A DNA stretch of 64,000 nucleotides from Lottia gigantea. Its lineage: Eukaryota > Mollusca > Gastropoda > Lottiidae. The notes beneath the pieces are model-generated. The model worked only from the letters and a program-made list of their open reading frames with translations, ran no database searches and had not been told where the DNA came from. The stretch spans positions 87,245 to 151,244 of the forward strand of contig NW_008706978.1 of NCBI RefSeq assembly GCF_000327385.1. Reading direction: 5' to 3'. Below are positions 25,301-40,300 of the stretch, one piece after another. Positions within the stretch are counted from its first letter, which is position 1. The number at the start of each line of letters is the position of its first letter. The translations under genes were made by a program, and so were the position numbers.

Positions 25301-28300
25301 TTGTGGTCATGAAGGTCTTTTAATGTAGGTTGTGGCCTTGAAGGTCTTTTAATGTAGGTTGTGGTCATGAAGGTCTTTTAATGTAGGTTGTGGCCTTGAA
25401 GGTCTTTTAATGTAGGTTGTGGCCTTAAAAATCTTCGAAAATGTTATATATGAACATTTTTTGAAAATCTTTAAAATGGTTTTACAGAGCTGATTGACCC
25501 ACAGAAGAATTTTTCTGAACTTATTATGTGTATCAGGGACGCTGATATCAACAATTTGCACCATTTCAATTTTCAATCAGAAGTCTATTGTTCTTGCAAT
25601 GCCACTGAAGGTAAGCATTTTATGACGTCAGGATGGCTTTGTGATGTGACGTCTTACATAAGTAATGTGGAATTGCAAAGGACCACAGATATCGGATTGA
25701 AAATTGGAATGGTGCAAATCGATGCTATCAGTTTCTCGTATAAACATAGATTTTCTAGGATACCTCTTTACCTCCCTTAAAAATATTAGTATACTTACTG
25801 TGTGCAAATATTGAAATTTTTTTTATTTTGTATGAAAGTTCTTGAAGTTGAAACACTTAATTATTTACCAGTAAATATAAAAAGGCCAAAGATTTTATTG
25901 TTTGAATTGAAGTATAAAGTTTAATTTGTTGAAAACAAATCAATTTGTTTTTCTTTGAACCATTGCTTATTTCCTCAAATTTATATTGGGTGGTTGATTG
26001 CTTGATCATTTAAGCTTCACCATCTAGTATTACACTGGAAATTGAATATTTGACACAGCTTTGAAATGACCTTGATGAAGTTGATGTCACATTTTGTCCA
26101 AATATTTCATACCAAAATAAAGAAATTGATAGTCTTATAATGACAATGATTATCTCAGTCACTGAATATTTTAACATATATTAGTGGTGACTGATCAATA
26201 CAAAAAGAAGTTCCCATAGACTGAACTTTGTTTTTTCTGGACTCACTCCACTAATTCATATAAGTAATCTCCTGAAGCCTGACCAATCCCTAAAAACTGA
26301 TTTAAAACCTATTTTGTCTATGCAAATATTGAGTTAATCAAATGGAAACTATTTTCACACTTATTCTTCCACATCTTAATCTCATCATATTTCTCAAATC
26401 TTAAATCAATAATGATTTCAGATATTAAAGTTCAAGATCTATACCACAAAAAAGGCAAAAAAAACAAACAAAAAAAGGAGAGGGAATGTCCAAAAATACT
26501 GTGGTCTACGTTCATATAAAATCATTGGTGCAGAAAATATAGTTAATATACTTGAAGGAATCAGTTAATTTAAGTTTGTCCTGAAACTTGTTCAGGAGGA
26601 TTCCAAATTGTCCTAGGATAAAGTTCAATTTCAGTTTCTCCTAGGACAATTTAAAATTGCCCTAGGAGAAACTCTAATTGGAGTTTTAGATTTTAGTTTC
26701 TACTGTGACAGATATTTCCAGAATCATGCTAAAGACTTTCTGAATTGAAATAGCCAGGTATCTGGAAAGTTTGTACACTAAAACAAATCTTAAGATGCAT
26801 TATAATTAGCTTGTATCAGATGATGTTTTGTGTAATACAGGTATTTTCATACAAAGATAAAAAAAAATGAAGGAAACATCCCATTGGTGAAATTATGATT
26901 AAATACTTTGCTCCATGACCTTATGTTATATAAACTATTTTATCCATGTGGTCCATTATTTACATTTAAAAAGGACAGATAAAAGAATATTTTTTTATTC
27001 AAATTTTTATTTAATATGTCCATCAAGCATAATATTTTTTTTATTCAACGATTTCTATAATCTTGACCCATTATGTGTAGTTACTGTTCAATTATATTAC
27101 TTTACTTTCTCAGATACATACAATTTATATCTTTTTATCTCACATTTATTATGACTTAAAGGTAAAAAATGGGTGATTTGGTATGACTCTTTAAAGCTCA
27201 ATTATTATGTGTTTATATTTGTTGAGAATATAGGTCACTGATAATTTGTTGTTATCTGTTAAAAAGTTGACTATACTATTGTTAGTTTATTGTAAATATT
27301 TTAAGACTGTTTATTCACACTGTGTAGGTACAACATGTGATCATCCCTACCTAACCCTAATAAAGTCCCTTAATATCATTCTTGACATCAAAATGGCTTC
27401 ACTCTCGAGAAAAAAAATTAGCTCATCTGGATTTTTGACACATGTCTGCAGTGTTTTGGGTCATCTCTGACAAAAAGCTGAAAAAGTTGAAGGAATTTAG
27501 AATTGCAAAGTCATGATAATGTGATCATACTTAACAAAAAATTTAAGCTTATGTAACTTCTGCATAGCATATAAATGGAGAGGTCTATTGGGCCATGGCT
27601 TCACCTCGGGCGTGTGATAAGTCTCATTTTTATATGCCCACATGAAATGGGGGGCGTATATTGCCGTCACCCATGTCCGTCCGTCCGTCCGTCCACAATT
27701 GCTCGTAAACACTCTACAAGACACAATCCTTGACGGATTTTGACAGAACTTGGTATGAGTGTTTGTTATCACCAAAGGATGAACCCTATCGAAAATCAGC
27801 AAAATCAAAAAATAATTAGTATGAGTTATCGCCCTTGCTATTGAAACGCGTTCAATTTTTAGCTTGTAATCACTTTAAAGGGCACAATTCTTGACGGATT
27901 TTGATGAAACTTTGTGTGAATGTTCGTAATCACCCAAGAATGAACCCTATCGAAAATCAGAAGAATTGAAAAATATTTAGTATGAGTTATTGCCTTTGTT
28001 CTTGAAAATGCTTTCAAATTAAGCTCTTAAACACTAAAATGCATGATTCTTGCTGGATTTTGACTTGGTTTTATTATTCAGTCACGAGCTGAAGATTGAA
28101 TATTTGCCTTCTAGAGTGTCCACGAGCTAAAAATTGAACACGTTTTTCAAGAACAAGGGCAATAACTCATACTCAATATTATTCATTATTGCGCTAAAGA
28201 GTTCAAAAGAAGTGTATAACTGAAGGTTGAATATTTCATACTGGTGATTGTTACTGTACTGCTAAATATTTATATTCAAAATCAAAGCTGCCAGTGGGCG

Positions 28301-31300
28301 TATATTACCTTGCCTGGCAAGCTATCTTGAAGTGAAAATTAAGCCCTCTCAAAATTCAACTCAGGCCATCTGAAATCTGTTGGTTTTTTGGTGGCCCCTG
28401 GGAGACCCCAGACATCAAGGGGCGTTGGACCTCGGTAGGGAGACACCTCATTTTTGGCCCCCTGTTCTGGTAGTTTCTAGATAAGCCCCTGAATTTCTGT
28501 GTGGACATTAAACCTACTAAATGAAATCTTTATTATGGATTATTTATTTATTTCAGTTATATAATGAGGAAATATTAGATTTATTAGACACAACCAGAGA
28601 TCCTGAATCTAGGGTAAATATTTTGATATTGTGTTAACTACATTAAATTAATCATTCAACTTGAATCTGATGTTAAGTTGGGTTTGATTTTAACAGTATT
28701 TGATATATATGATTTAATATCCCTAACCGCGTTTCCACTAAGAATTGTAAAGAAATACTGGCTAGGTTTGATACAGCTTTATTGCCGAACGCTTTTTGTT
28801 CTAGTTTAACCTGTTCCCGAACGACTTTCAGCCTCGATCACAAAGTCGCACATTATTGACAACTCGTGAAGTACAAGACTCCCGTTTAGACCAGTAAGAA
28901 ATGCAATAGACCGGAAATACCAGTATGCCCCTTTTGCCGATTGCAAAAAAGGGGATTTCAGTTCCATTACCGTAACGGTTTGGCAATTTGGCCAGAAGAA
29001 ACACACGAAGGCTAGCTTAAAGCTGTTTTTTCCCCAGTGGAAACACAGTAAATGTCTTGTTTTTACTGCATTATTTTTGAATTGCAATGTTACAATAATT
29101 ATCAGTCTTAATGTAAATTGTTTGATGTTATCTGTATGATTGGTTTGAATCTTAATCCAGGGTAAAAAATCTCACATCAAAGTACATGAAGATGCAGTTG
29201 GTAGTATCTATGTTGTTGGTGTTACTACTAAACATGTTACTTCTTTACAAGACGTAAGTATATCGCTATCTCAAACCTAATTATTGCCACTAGTAGTTAT
29301 TTATATGGAAAAGTTATAAATTGTGCATATTACTTGCTGCAAATATTCTATATTGTGTGGGTATGGTCTTGATTAAATCATGAAATAGAGATAGATTTGA
29401 AAGGTATACAACTGAGAGCTTAAATGTATTCTGCTTCTTATTTAGACAAAATCATTATAAATGCTGATTGACATATAATGTAATGTATTAAAATTTCAGA
29501 CTATCCAGTGTCTTAAACTTGGTGCCTTATCTAGAGCTACTGCCAGTACAAACATGAATTCTCAATCTTCACGATCTCACGCTATCTTCACATTACATAT
29601 TAAACAACACAGAATTGTGAAAGATGAGGTTTGTAGATAATTTAAACTGATAACTTGAGCATGTTTACTTTAAACTGAAATGACGATGAAGAAATGATTT
29701 TGGTTGCTTGGCCTAAAGAATTTTTATTTGATAGACAAAGGTGAAAAAAGCAAAACAATTAGGTAAACTCAAAAGACAATAGCTAAAAAATTTCTAGAAA
29801 TGTATGAAATTATTCTTGCAATAAACGTACACCATATTTCTGACCAAGGACATAGTTTCTGAAATAGTCTATGCTCCTTAGAACTGGATAAGTTTAAAAT
29901 AACCTTTCCCATTTATCTAGTCACTTTACAAAAACTAATTAGGTTGTATGATAACATACAGATTTACTTTAATCAACAATTGTAGGCTGTTCTAGAAGAT
30001 GGCAAAGAGACAGATTCAACACAAGCTGTCAATGAATTTGAGACGTTAACAGCTAAGTTTCATTTTGTTGATCTCGCTGGTTCGGAGAGATTAAAACGTA
30101 CTGGTGCTACAGGTGATAGAGCTAAAGAAGGCATCTCTATTAATTGCGGTTTGGTAAGTGTAGAAAGTTTATAAGTAAATTCTTTTGAAAGCCTTTAAAA
30201 TGGTATTTATACAAATTTATTGCAAATTTGTTTAAGAGAAAACTAATCAATTTAGGCAATGGTTGGGGTAGTAATTTATAAAGTAAGGTAGCATGTGTGA
30301 CAGGTTTGATATAAAAGCAAACTGGCTAAATCTTCATCAATTGCTCATTCCATGCCAGTATAATTCTTAATTTTTATACGCCCACATGAAATGTATTGCA
30401 TTGATATAGATATTGGCCTAGAATCTATCAAGATAGGATAACAGAAAAATAGGCTATTCATTCAGGTGAATACAGACATACTAAGATGTGTTAACATGCA
30501 TACTTTTCTTTCTTCAGTTTTGTCTATAATAACAGGGCTTTTTTATGATTTTTATACGCCCACATGAAATGGGGGGTGTATATTGCCGTCACCTCTTTCC
30601 GTCGGTCCACAATTTCTCGTAAACACTCTACAAGGCACAATTCTTGACTGATTTCGATAAAACTTGTATGGTTGTTTATAAGGATAAACCTTATTGAAAA
30701 TCAGACAAATCGAAAAACATTTACTATGAGTTATTGCCCTTGTTGTTGAAACACGCGTAAACACTCTAGAAGGCACAATTCTTGACAGATTTTGACGAAA
30801 CTTGGTATGAGTGTTTGTAATCACCCAAGGATAAACCCTATCGAAAATCAGAAAAATTGATAAATATTTAGTATTAGTTATTGCCCTTGTTCTTGAAAAC
30901 GCGTTCAATTTTTGATTCGTAAACACTCTAGAAGGCACAATTCTTGACGGATTTTGACGAAACTTGGTATGAGTGTTGGTTATCACCAATGGTTAAACCA
31001 TATTGAAAAACAGAAAAATTGAAAAATATTTGGTATGAGTTATTGCCCTTGTTCTTGAAAACGTGTTAAAATTGAGCTCTTTCTGGATTTTGACAAAACT
31101 TGTTTTATTATTCAGTCCTGAAGATTGAATATTTGCCTTCTAGAGTTTTCACGAGCTAAAGATTTAACACTTTTTCAAGAACAAGGGCAATAACTCATAC
31201 TCAATATTATTCAGTGTTGTGCTAAAGAGTTCAAAAGAAGTGTATGACTGAAGGTTGAATATTTCATACTGGTGATTGTTACTGTAATGCTAAATATTTA

Positions 31301-34300
31301 TGTTCAAAATCAAAGCTGCCAGTGGGCGTATATTACTTTGTCTGGCAAGCTATCATTACTATAAACATCACAGTACTGGTAACAGAAGAATCCCTATTTT
31401 TTTTTATTCAACTACATTTTCGCCTTCAGTAGAATACAGTAATTTTGTTTCAATCAATTACATGCTGTGGAAGGAAATGAATGTCATTTTTGAGCATCCT
31501 GAGTTTTTGATGTGTGCTTACTTACTAACTTAAATGTATGGATGAATATTTCAGTTAGCATTAGGTAATGTTATATCAGCTTTAGGAGATAAAGCTAAGA
31601 AAGGTTCACATGTGCCGTATAGAGATTCTAAATTAACCAGGCTATTACAAGATTCATTAGGTGGAAATAGGTAAGTCCTTCATGAATTCTGCACAGATGC
31701 TTAGAGCCTCCGACTTCAACAATTGGCCAAAATATGTCAGTCAGTTGATTGTTATACATCTTAACGATGAATGACACCCACACGAGAATGCAAATTATTT
31801 CAAATAAGAATTGAACAAATCCACTGCAGTTTTCATCTGGTTTGGGTGAAATTTAGAATGTCTTGTCTGAAACTGAGGATGTTTTTGATGATTGGTTTTT
31901 CAGCAAACGGAAAGTACAGTTTTCATCAAATTTGGATGCAGTGTGTCAAAATCAATGTATGATCGGTGAGGGTAGAGTTATCATGTGATTTTAATGAAGT
32001 AGTTACATACTTACAATTATTATCTTTGACATGTTTCAAATGGACTAGTTTTCTCATGGGAAAAAATCTGTACAGTTGCTATTGGCAACTTGTTATTTAG
32101 GTTGTCAAAGTTTCCTTCTGTATGTAACTAAAATTTAATTTCAGTGAATGAGAAAACAGTTATTATGACAACTCTATCACTCAGACAAACATAATCTATT
32201 TCAATGAGGTCAAGTTCATCCATCTCATAATCTGATAATGTTATTTTCAGTCGAACTTTAATGATAGCATGTATTTCTCCATCGGATAGAGATTTTATGG
32301 AAACATTAAATACATTGAAATATGCTAATAGAGCTAGAAATATCAAGAACAAAGTTATGGCTAACCAAGATAAAGCTAGTAAACAAATGGCTATATTACG
32401 AGCTGACATCATTGCCTTGCAACAAGAATTACGTGAATATAAAACTGTAAGTATGAAAACACTAAACAGACATTACTAAATATCTTTTTTATACGCCCAC
32501 ATAGAAATGTGGGCCATATATTGCTGTTACCACTGTCTGTCGGTCATTTGATCAGTTGGTTCGTCAGTCTGTCAACATTTCTTGTGAACACAATAGAGAC
32601 TACAGTTTTCAACTGATTGAAATGAAACTTGATGTGATCATTTATATTGATGAGATCTTGGACAAGTTTGAACTTGATGATTTTTCAATGAACGGTTTTT
32701 GAGTTATAGCCCTTGACTTAGATAAAATGCTTCAACATTTGTTCATGAACACAATAGAGACTACAGTTTTCGTATGATTTTTATGATGAATTGTTGCTGT
32801 GAAAAGGCGGAAATCACTGAAGGGAGATGCGGTGGGAGCTTACTTCGTCCAGCGTAGTTTGCAGAGAATTCGTCGAATTTACATCCTCTGGCAAGTGTTT
32901 TCATTTGCTTTATTGGATAAGTATTCTTTTTAATGTTTGAAATATTTGTCATTGTGATATGTCTATATTCTTCGGAAGCCACTTGACACTAGTACGACTA
33001 CGGTCTGACTCAGTGACTGAGTCTTCATCTATCTATGGCTATGGCCTGGGTTGATAAAAATGCCAACTAGTGCTGATTTTAAAGTAGGCCTAACTAACAA
33101 GTATAATTTTGAATATGATTTTACAAAAAAGAATTTTCAGTTCAAAATGTTGTTATGGGGGGGAATTCTGTTCATTTCAAATCAGACCTAAAGTCTGGGA
33201 CAAATGGCATGCAACTAAAAATTATATTTTGAATATGCATGGAAAAATAGACAAAAGTTCACAATGGTAGAGTTGACTATCTCTAAAGTTTATGCCTTTT
33301 CCTTATCATGATAGGCTCAAATTCAAAATGTATTGCATTGATATAGATATTGGCCTAGAATCTATCAAGATAGGATAACCGAAAATAGGCTATTCATTCA
33401 GGTGAATACAGACTTACTAAGATGTGTTAACATGCATACTTTTCTTTCTTCAGTTTTGTCTACAATAACAGGGCCTTTCTATGATTTTTATACCCCCACA
33501 TGAAATGGGGGGCGTATATTGCTGTCACCGCATCCCGTCGGTCCGTCCGTCGGTCCACAATTGCTCGTAAACACTCTACAAGGCACAATTCTTGACTGAT
33601 TTCGACGAAACTTGGTATGGTTGTTTATAATCACCCAAGGATGAACCCTATTGAAAATCGGACGAATCGAAAAATATTTACTATGAGTTATTGCCCTTGT
33701 TCTTGAAACGCTCGTAAACACTCTAGACGGTGCAATTCATGACGGATTTTGATGAAACTTGGTATGAGTGTTCGTTATCGCCCAAGGATAAATCCTTTCG
33801 AAAATCAGAAAAATTGAAAAATATTTAGTATGAGTTATTGCCCTTGTTCTTGAAAACGCCTTCAATTTTAGCTTGTAAACACTCTAGAAGGCACAATTCT
33901 TGACGGATTTCGATGAAACTTGGTATGAGTGTTTGTAATCACCCATGGATAAACCCTATCGAAAAATTGAAAAATATTTAGTATTAGTTATTGCCCTTGT
34001 TCTTGAAAACGCGTTCAATTTTTAGTTCGTAAACACTCTAGAAGGCACAATTCTTAACGGATTTTGACGAAACTTGGCATGAGTGTTGGTTATCACCCAT
34101 GGAAAAACCGTATCGAAAAATGGAAAAAAATTTTCAAACTTCTTTCCATGGATAAGAGGAGCAGCTTGTATGTCTTGGGAGGTTCAGTCATGGTCAGTTT
34201 TTCAAGGTTTGTTCTATCAGTTGCCTTACATATAGTGGGTACATTTCCAACAGCACACTCACACTGGGATTCAGCTATAATGCCATCTATGTCAATGTGA

Positions 34301-37300
34301 TACGAAACTTTCTTCTTCATTTCTGCATGACATTCGGATTTGAAAATATATAAACCGTCAGTAGATGCTATTCTCAGAAAACGATTGGTATAAAGTTTCT
34401 TTGAGTCGTCATCAAGTTCCTTTTGAAATTGTTCATGGTAACACAGGATAGCTTCTAACTTCAGTAATGAAAATTTGGTATCAGTGTTAATGTCTTTGTA
34501 GAGATCATAATTAGGAATTTCCATTGAAGATTCATTTTCCAATTCACACTACGCAACTGCAAAGGAGTGGAACTGTCGAAGACACCTGACCCCTTGTCAT
34601 TTTTAACTACTTTCGCTTTTTGACAGGACGTATTGATCTAAGCTTAGCTAGTTAAAGGATGCTGAAAATAATCAAAGAAACTTACGAACTTTTCGATAAA
34701 ATCCCTCTTTCTTCCAGATACTTTTCCCACTCTAGATTTCATTTCCTTTCTCAGTTTAGTTCAGTCCCGTAGACCATAATCACGCTTCGTCCATTTACAT
34801 GATCAGCCAGTGTTGCAGAACCGTGGGACCGCAATAGCCGTCGCGCCATCTACATCAAGGAACGACAACTCGCGAGTTTGGTTCCCCATTCAAACTAATA
34901 AAATATGAGAAAATTCATATTTTAGTCATTAAAGACTGTTTTATTATTTCTGACAGCTGCCAGTGGGTGTATGTTACCTTGCCTGGCAAGCTATCTTCTA
35001 CTACTATTACAGTACAGTGGGGGTGTATATTGATTTCACCCATGTCCGTCGGTCTTTGGGTCCATTTGTCCACAATTACTCAACGAAACTTGGTATTAGT
35101 GTTTGTAATCACCCAAGGATGAATCCTATTGAAAATCCTTGTTCTCTTCAATTTTTGACTCATAAACACTATACTATAAGGCACAATTCTTGACTGATTT
35201 TGATTAAACTTTTTTTAAGTGTTTATAATTACCCAAAGATGAACCCTATCGAAAAAAGTAAAATATTCAATGAGTTATTGCCCTTGTTTTTATACGCCCA
35301 CATCTCTCTATGTGGACGTATATTGTCGGCACCCCTGTCGGTCCTTCCGTTCGGCCGCCCGTCCGTCAACATTTGCTTGTAAATGCTCTAAAAACTAGAG
35401 TTTTAAATGGAATCAAATGAAATTCGGTATGTGTATACATATTCATAAAATGAAGATCAGGTTCGAATTTGAGCTATTTTCGACCGTTAGAAGCAGAGTT
35501 ATTGCCCTTGCCCCAAAATCTTGAATATGCTATTCCTCTCTTAGTTTTCAACCGATTTTGATGAAACTTAAAATGGATGTTATTGGACCTAAATCGAAAG
35601 GTTTGAGAAAGTTTAGTTAACTTCTGATTAAATTTAAGGCTTTTTCACGATTTAGGCCTTTTACGTCAGTTTTGAGTTTCAGTTATCGCCCTTAAACCTC
35701 TCTACAGTAAGTGCTTCTATCAACATCAATTGCTCTAAAAACTAGATAAATGAAATTCGGTATGTGTAGACATTCATTGAGCTATTTTCGACCCCAAGAA
35801 GCAGAGTTATTGCCCTTGCCCCAAAATCTTTAATATTTACCATCTGCATGCCGCGGTGGGCATATATGGCTGTGGTCCACTATCTTTTTAGCAAAGTAAC
35901 ACTCTAAAAGGCTTCTTGAAATTGTTTATTATCATCCATGGGTGAACCCTATTGAAAATAAAAAATTGAGAACTATTGTATATGAGTTATTGACCTCAAT
36001 TTGAAAACACTCATACACACTTAAAGGGTCTATTCCTACTGGATTTTGTTGGTAATATTATTCAGTGTCACCCCCAAAAGTTCAAAAGATGTGTTTGACT
36101 GAGAGTTGAATATTTCATACTGATGATAGTTACTGTACTGCCAAATATTTTTATTTAAAATCAAAGCTGCCAGTGGGTGTATATTACCTTGCCTGGCAAG
36201 CTATCTTTGTTTTGTTTCTAGGGTCAACGTGCTGTTAATTCAGAAGGTGTTGAAACTATTACTGATACTTATCATGAGAATCAAATGTTACAAACAGAAA
36301 TAGAAAAATTACGTCAACGTGTCAAGGCTTTAAGTGAAACTATTGAGAGTCTCAAGTTAAGAAATTCTCAATTAGTTGTTGAAATAGCTACATTTGGAAT
36401 AGTCACTGAAAATGGTAAAATGTTTAATTACTTATGTTCAACTTTCAAACCTACAGATCTTCTTTACAAAACATTACTATATCTAGCAATGTATAATAAT
36501 ATAGAATTTAACATGTACCGGTACAAGGTGTCTTTAGGAAGACTTATTGTCATTCTGTGATTTGTTTGTTAACTTGGCATTCTTTTTCGAGAAAGGACCT
36601 AGCTATAGGTGAACAAAGATTACATAAATAAGTCTGCTAGGCAGTTAAATAATATATTTAATGTTCCATTTTACTCCCTGATCCTAAAGTTATTTTATCA
36701 CAGTTCCTTGGAACTAAATTCCTATTTCTTGAAGAAAAGACCAAATTAAATGCCAAATGACAAATATTATCTATGAATTAAGAGAACTTCTTGTGTTTAT
36801 GTTTTGAATTTCCCTTTGATGAGCACAATTATTAATGCTTGATTATAATACGGATTATATTTTTGGCAGTCTTACCATACATTTACAATAATGTGTGAAA
36901 GTTTAGGAAGTCTGAAAGTCCACCCAAACTTTTACCCTTTTGGTTTTTTTTTAGGTGAAGTATCGAATGAAGCTGCTAGTAATTTGATAAGTTCTTATGT
37001 TAAGGAAATTGAGGATTTAAAGTAAGCAACACATTGGTCATTGATTCTTGGGGCCTTCAATGATAGCATTCCTTGACAAAAAAAAACATTGCATAACAAA
37101 GTCTTTAAAAATGATTTTCTTGCTAAAACAATTATGATGGCAGTTTCATTTGACTTTGTTGAAAATTTGATATACTCATGTTGGATTGCTGATATTGAAG
37201 ATAGTCAATGATACTACAGTAACTATTTCAGTTTTCACATTGGAATGCATAAGAAAGACAATATAATTATTTTCACTACAGCAAGTATTTCTTTAAGTTA

Positions 37301-40300
37301 AGAATTATTGTTGTTTATATTTGAACATTCCATGAACACTAGTAATCTTTTTGACTGTTTCAGAACTAAGTTATATGAGTCTGAGGCTATGTGTGATACA
37401 GTAAGAAAATCAGCATTACGTAGTCCAAGAAGTCCATCATCCAGACTACTAGCTAGTCCAATGTCAACTGCTGCTAGTGGAATATTCGATGTTCCTGCTA
37501 CACCAGACAATAACTCATTATCAGCTATTTTAGAAGAGGCAAAGAAAGATGTCAATAAGTTGAAAAAGACTAAACGGTCAAAGTCAAGAAATAATCAGCA
37601 TGGGTTAGTCAGAATTTCTACAAAATATATGGAATGATCTAGGAATAAATGAAAAGCGTTTTTAATCGAAGTATATATTTTTATGATAAACTGTTTTGTA
37701 TATTTTATATATAGAATATGTATGATATGTTAGTGAAAGATAGAATAGTATAATATATTTGAGTATTTCTGAAATATTTTAAAGGTGAAATGATCACAAA
37801 AAGGAAGATATTATCTGACCAACATAATTCCATACAATATTCAAGATTTATGTTGACATGAAAAGATAATTATTTTTGGTGATATTGGTTCACTTTTTAT
37901 GACTATCTTTACAAAAAGAAGTATCTATGGGTTATATAGTTGCAGATGTGTGTGTACCAAGAGTAAAACATAGTACACTGAAATGATAATGATTTTTACT
38001 TCTAGAAGTGATAAAGAAAATGTAAGTGATAATGAAAATGATAGAATAAAAGATGATGATATTGAACATGTTGAAAGTCAAGAAAAATCAGATGATGATG
38101 AAACAAACCAGGTATGTTTGACTTTTCATATCAGAATATTTTTACTGGATTGATGATATGAATAGTAGTGTTTTAATCCGATTTCGGGTAGTGTTTCACG
38201 GGTAACTGGGTCTGATTTGATATAATCAGTTTATAAGAAGTAAAAAGAGAGCAATTTTGACAGGAAATTTGTTACTGTATGAGTCTTTAATCTTTAGTAA
38301 ATAAACATCTTTATTTTGATATAAGTTCAACTACTTACTCGTTCTGGATAATCGCGTCACAATGGTCTTAGTTTATCGACAGTCGCCGTGTGCACCATTA
38401 TGTTAATTAGGTTAAACAAATAAGCATTGTTATCATTATCAGACATTAAGCACATTCTTATTTTTATTGTATTGCGAAAATGTAACAGTGTTTTTAAGCG
38501 TGTTCTAGTGTTTTAATAAGTTTTGTTATTATTTTTATTATTTCAATTGGGTACGAGTTGCTTAGAATAAAACAGTTATCGTATTAAGATCGTATTACTT
38601 TTTATCAACTCTCCTCTAATTGGCTGTTTGTTTCTTCTTGCCTGTCAATCAGCTTCAAGCTTATTAATATTCATGAGTATAGATTCATTGAGACAATAGT
38701 TTTATACCAGTTGTGGAATCAGTTCACTGATTCGCGGCGACTTCAATGAGATACACGCATTACACTGACCCCATAACTGGTATAAAAACCTTTGATCTGT
38801 TAGAAACTGTAGCAATGAGTGACAATGGCGCCACTCCGTCTGAACTCTGTCTGGCCCGCTCGTAATCTGACATTAATGCATACGCTTCAATGCCACAATA
38901 CGATATGTTTCATGATAAAAGAGATAAGATATGAGTATGCAATATAATCTTTAAACAAAATATAGAGATAGAGATCATAATAAATAACGGAATACAATTT
39001 ATGGTATACTAATTCTACCCCTGAGTTTTATTGTACAGTATCGTTTCAACAATTCGCATAATTTTTTTCATATTTTTACTGTAATAATGGAAATATGAAA
39101 AATATGAGAAAAAGAAACGAAAGTTTTGTTCAACCTTTTTCTCTTTCTTATTTAAAAGCCTTCTAACAAGAGATTATTCTTGTTGCTATTGTTTTAATAT
39201 AATATAACAACACATATCTGCACTCAGTCTCATCTTATTGACATCCAGTTATATACATCTATCACCAAAGCAATTCCCTTTGTCAACAGATTCGTCGTTT
39301 GTATCCTGTAACATCACCAATATCTCAGGTTCAACACGTGCAGAGTGGCACTACAACACTTATTAAAGTTTTATGTACTTATTATATTTTGTGTTTTGAC
39401 ACTATGTAGAACAATGGAGTTTTTTTAGAGAGTGACTCCACAACACTTATTATATTTTATGTTATGAAATTATTCAGAACATGGGTGATATGGATGATAA
39501 TAGTGATAATGAAGAAAATGATGATGATGATGATATTGATGATGAAAGTGAAAGTGATATTGATGATGAGGATAATGATGATGATGATGAGCAAGGTAAA
39601 ATTCATATTGTTCATTTCATTTTAAGTGCTCATAGTTCTAGCTGTAAGGGTTCAATAAAAATGCTCACATCAAATATAGATTGCAGCAATACTTTATAGT
39701 CCGAATTGATTTGGATATTGTTTATATTAAATAATATACTATATTATCATTATAATTTTATTAGAGAGTCTGCTAACTGAATCTATGTATGATGATAGTG
39801 AGGAGATATTTTTAGATTATTGGGAAATGTGGGCAGGTAGAGAAAATCTCCATATATATATATAGATGTTGTTTATTTCCTTTTGTACAATGATTTTGTG
39901 TTGCCAGCTAGGTAGGGCATGCTCACCATTTCTGAACACCTAATGCTATTTTAAAGTTATTTATATGCAAGGCTGTAAATACTGTGCCATCTATTTGATG
40001 CAGTCTCCTACACACATGATATGATGAATTGTTATGGTTGTTCAGCGGAATTGATTTGCTAACTCTTCATTGTTTTATGTTACCAGTCAAATTATTTTAG
40101 CCTTGTTTATTTGGTATATATATATTCTTTTTAATAATTCAGCACATATTTCTTTCACAAATATACTTATACAACCAAATCAAACAGTATTAGCTATACT
40201 GTTATAATATAAAAACAAATGATATTCTTTATATATATATTTCTATAGAAACACCCAAATTTTAAAATGTAAATATATTTGTAAACTTAATAACTCAATA

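Larger units (their letters stand above)
32488..34997 (+). mobile_element. Composite HLE carrying captured DNA
   Basis: The outer 5' part (32488-32783) and 3' part (34889-34997, ending TTGCCTGGCAAGCTATCTT) are of the same subfamily as the copy at 51132-51773. Between them lie foreign DNA (32784-33479), a second HLE of the subfamily seen at 27627 (33480-34130, without its 3' end), and a gene fragment on the - strand (34131-34888). Whole length 2.5 kb, in intron 10. Gene capture is well known for Helitrons. Confidence 0.75.

Noticed and set aside
24639-25576. Antisense frames of 75-191 codons with HNLFSKTF repeats
   Set aside because: Product of the 29-bp minisatellite; all three frames say the same thing.
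32761-32982. 73-codon - strand frame as a captured exon
   Set aside because: It lies in captured DNA and could be an exon of the SWIM-type gene, but I see no domain and no canonical ATG; kept only as part of the composite element.
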